Origin: DAIDKA01 sp036498905
GTDB lineage: Bacteria > Pseudomonadota > Gammaproteobacteria > Steroidobacterales > Steroidobacteraceae
Reading direction: 5' to 3'
Assembly (NCBI GenBank): GCA_036498905.1
Contig: DASYER010000096.1
Span: forward strand, 1 to 16,202
DNA: 16,202 nt
The position numbers and the translations under genes were made by a program. The notes beneath the pieces are model-generated. The model ran no database searches. It was not told the origin of the DNA and saw only the letters and a program-made list of their open reading frames with translations. This document shows positions 15,702-16,202 of the stretch, in pieces (the stretch's first letter is position 1; every line of letters starts with the position of its first letter).

Positions 15702-15777
15702 TGGTGCCGGCTGAGGGATTCGAACCCCCGACCCCCTGATTACAAATCAGGTGCACTACCAGCTGTGCTAAGTCGGC
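15702..15777 (-). tRNA. tRNA-Thr (anticodon UGU)
   Basis: The 76-nt minus-strand sequence folds as a complete cloverleaf with an encoded CCA end. The D stem is GCAC/GTGC, and the anticodon stem CCTGA/TCAGG encloses the loop TTTGTAA, with anticodon TGT at 15744-15742. The variable loop is GGGTC and the T arm is GGGGG-TTCGAAT-CCCTC. The acceptor stem GCCGACT/AGCCGGC pairs except for an A5-C68 mismatch. The body closely resembles E. coli tRNA-Thr(UGU), which reads ACA codons. Open frames crossing it are artefacts. Confidence 0.95.
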
Positions 15778-15814
15778 AACTTGATGACTCATGTCCCGCG
15801 AACGCGGGGCCGGG

Positions 15815-15820
15815 ATTGTA
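15815..15820 (-). promoter_or_regulatory. Candidate -10 element for tRNA-Thr
   Basis: TACAAT on the minus strand lies 37 bp upstream of the tRNA 5' end. No strong -35 is visible; the best is TGAATT with a 16-bp spacer. The leader would contain the inverted repeat CCCGC/GCGGG (15794-15807). The tRNA may also be co-transcribed with the SPOR-domain gene upstream. Confidence 0.35.
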
Positions 15821-15834
15821 GCGGGTCGGGTGGG

Positions 15835-15865
15835 CGAATTCACGCGCAAAAATGCGCGCGATTCG
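15835..15865. repeat. Imperfect inverted repeat (stem-loop) downstream of the SPOR-domain gene
   Basis: CGCGCA (15843-15848) and TGCGCG (15853-15858) form a perfect 6-bp stem around AAAA. An outer CGAAT/ATTCG pair (15835-15839 and 15861-15865) extends it across a small internal loop. It begins 33 bp after the SPOR-domain stop codon in the direction of transcription. No U-run follows on the minus strand, so it is not a classical terminator; it could be a 3'-end stabilising or processing hairpin. Confidence 0.5.
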
Positions 15866-15898
15866 AAATGTTGGGCACAAACCCGGCGTGCGAGACCG

Positions 15899-16202
15899 CT
15901 AGTGGATTACAGGCTTGCTCGGCGCGGGCGGTGGAGTTGCAGTGGCAACGGCCGGCTTGGGCTCAGGGCAGGCGGTGGTTTCCAGGCGCACGATGCCGCC
16001 GGATTCTGGTTGCAGCAGGGTTGGATCAACCAGTTGTCCGGGTTCTTGCAGGGTGACATCCAGCCAGTGCACTTCGCCGTTGTGGGTGCGGTTTTGCACG
16101 ACTGGCTCGAAGCCCAGCTTGGCGATTTCAGCACGGCGCGTTTCGGCGCGTGCCTGTTCGGAAAACAAACCCAGGGACAACACATTGGCGGTGCTATCGG
16201 CT
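15899..16202 (-). CDS. SPOR-domain-like protein, C-terminal part (start beyond window)
   Basis: The frame is open from the right edge to TAG at 15899-15901, giving about 100 C-terminal residues. The segment NVLSLGLFSEQARAETRR, followed by a region with IAKLGFEPVV and VHWLDVTL, fits the SPOR pattern (beta strand with hydrophobic-G-x-F, helix with A and R, then beta strands). SPOR domains bind denuded glycan strands at division septa. After it comes a Pro/Ala/Thr-rich tail (ATPPPAPSKPVIH) with no further domain. A SPOR-domain gene immediately upstream of tRNA-Thr, usually next to the coaX/birA genes, is an arrangement I recall from gammaproteobacteria. The N-terminal membrane anchor and start are not visible. 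Assignment rests on a short match, so it is moderate. Confidence 0.65.
   Translation of the reverse strand, partial: ADSTANVLSLGLFSEQARAETRRAEIAKLGFEPVVQNRTHNGEVHWLDVTLQEPGQLVDPTLLQPESGGIVRLETTACPEPKPAVATATPPPAPSKPVIH

Noticed and set aside
15598..15849. Open frames on both strands across the tRNA (one containing CRLRDSNPRPPDYKSG)
   Set aside because: This is the well-known spurious translation of tRNA genes; the RNA cloverleaf explains the sequence.

Overview
The window is GC-rich, with close gene packing, ATGA/GTGA stop-start overlaps, Tat-targeted oxidoreductases, a TonB-dependent receptor and a DUF1905/OmdA protein. This points to a Gram-negative proteobacterium. The right edge pairs a SPOR-domain gene with tRNA-Thr(UGU), an arrangement I recall from gammaproteobacteria. 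A Steroidobacter/Nevskia/Xanthomonas-like gammaproteobacterium is my inference, not proven. No transposase, integrase, phage gene or CRISPR array is visible.

Layout, left to right. (1) 1-2478, minus: a two-gene molybdenum hydroxylase operon, with a Tat-exported [2Fe-2S] subunit followed by the Mo-cofactor subunit, which runs off the left edge. No FAD subunit is in view. (2) 2548-3213, plus: a FrnE/DsbA-family thiol oxidoreductase. (3) 3197-6181, minus: a tightly overlapping four-gene operon of a six-span membrane protein, a small winged-helix regulator, an ABC ATPase and an ABC-2 permease. A perfect 16-bp palindrome and 13-bp direct repeats lie just upstream. (4) 6264-7433, minus: an acyltransferase-3 family membrane protein, divergent from the next cluster. 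(5) 7504-10029, plus: a BlaI/MecI-type repressor, then a BlaR1-like M56 metalloprotease, then a YdeI/OmdA-like protein. (6) 10093-11241, plus: a secreted alpha/beta hydrolase. (7) 11255-15420, minus: a TonB-dependent receptor followed by a Tat-signalled metallo-beta-lactamase-fold hydrolase. (8) 15702-15777, minus: tRNA-Thr(UGU). (9) 15899 to the right edge, minus: the C-terminus of a SPOR-domain protein.

The most interesting part is region 5. The repressor and membrane protease have the architecture of the BlaI/BlaR1 beta-lactam sensing pair, but the usual penicillin-binding sensor domain is replaced by an MltD-like (GH23) lytic transglycosylase domain on the predicted periplasmic side. That domain keeps its catalytic Glu-Ser but has altered residues in two other conserved motifs. 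Two operator-like dyads sit on a strong predicted promoter that would give a near-leaderless repressor mRNA. The same region separates this cluster from the divergent acyltransferase gene. The simplest reading, which is inference, is a cell-wall-responsive regulatory module in which peptidoglycan or its fragments are the signal and no beta-lactamase gene is attached. Everything else looks like ordinary accessory metabolism and transport.
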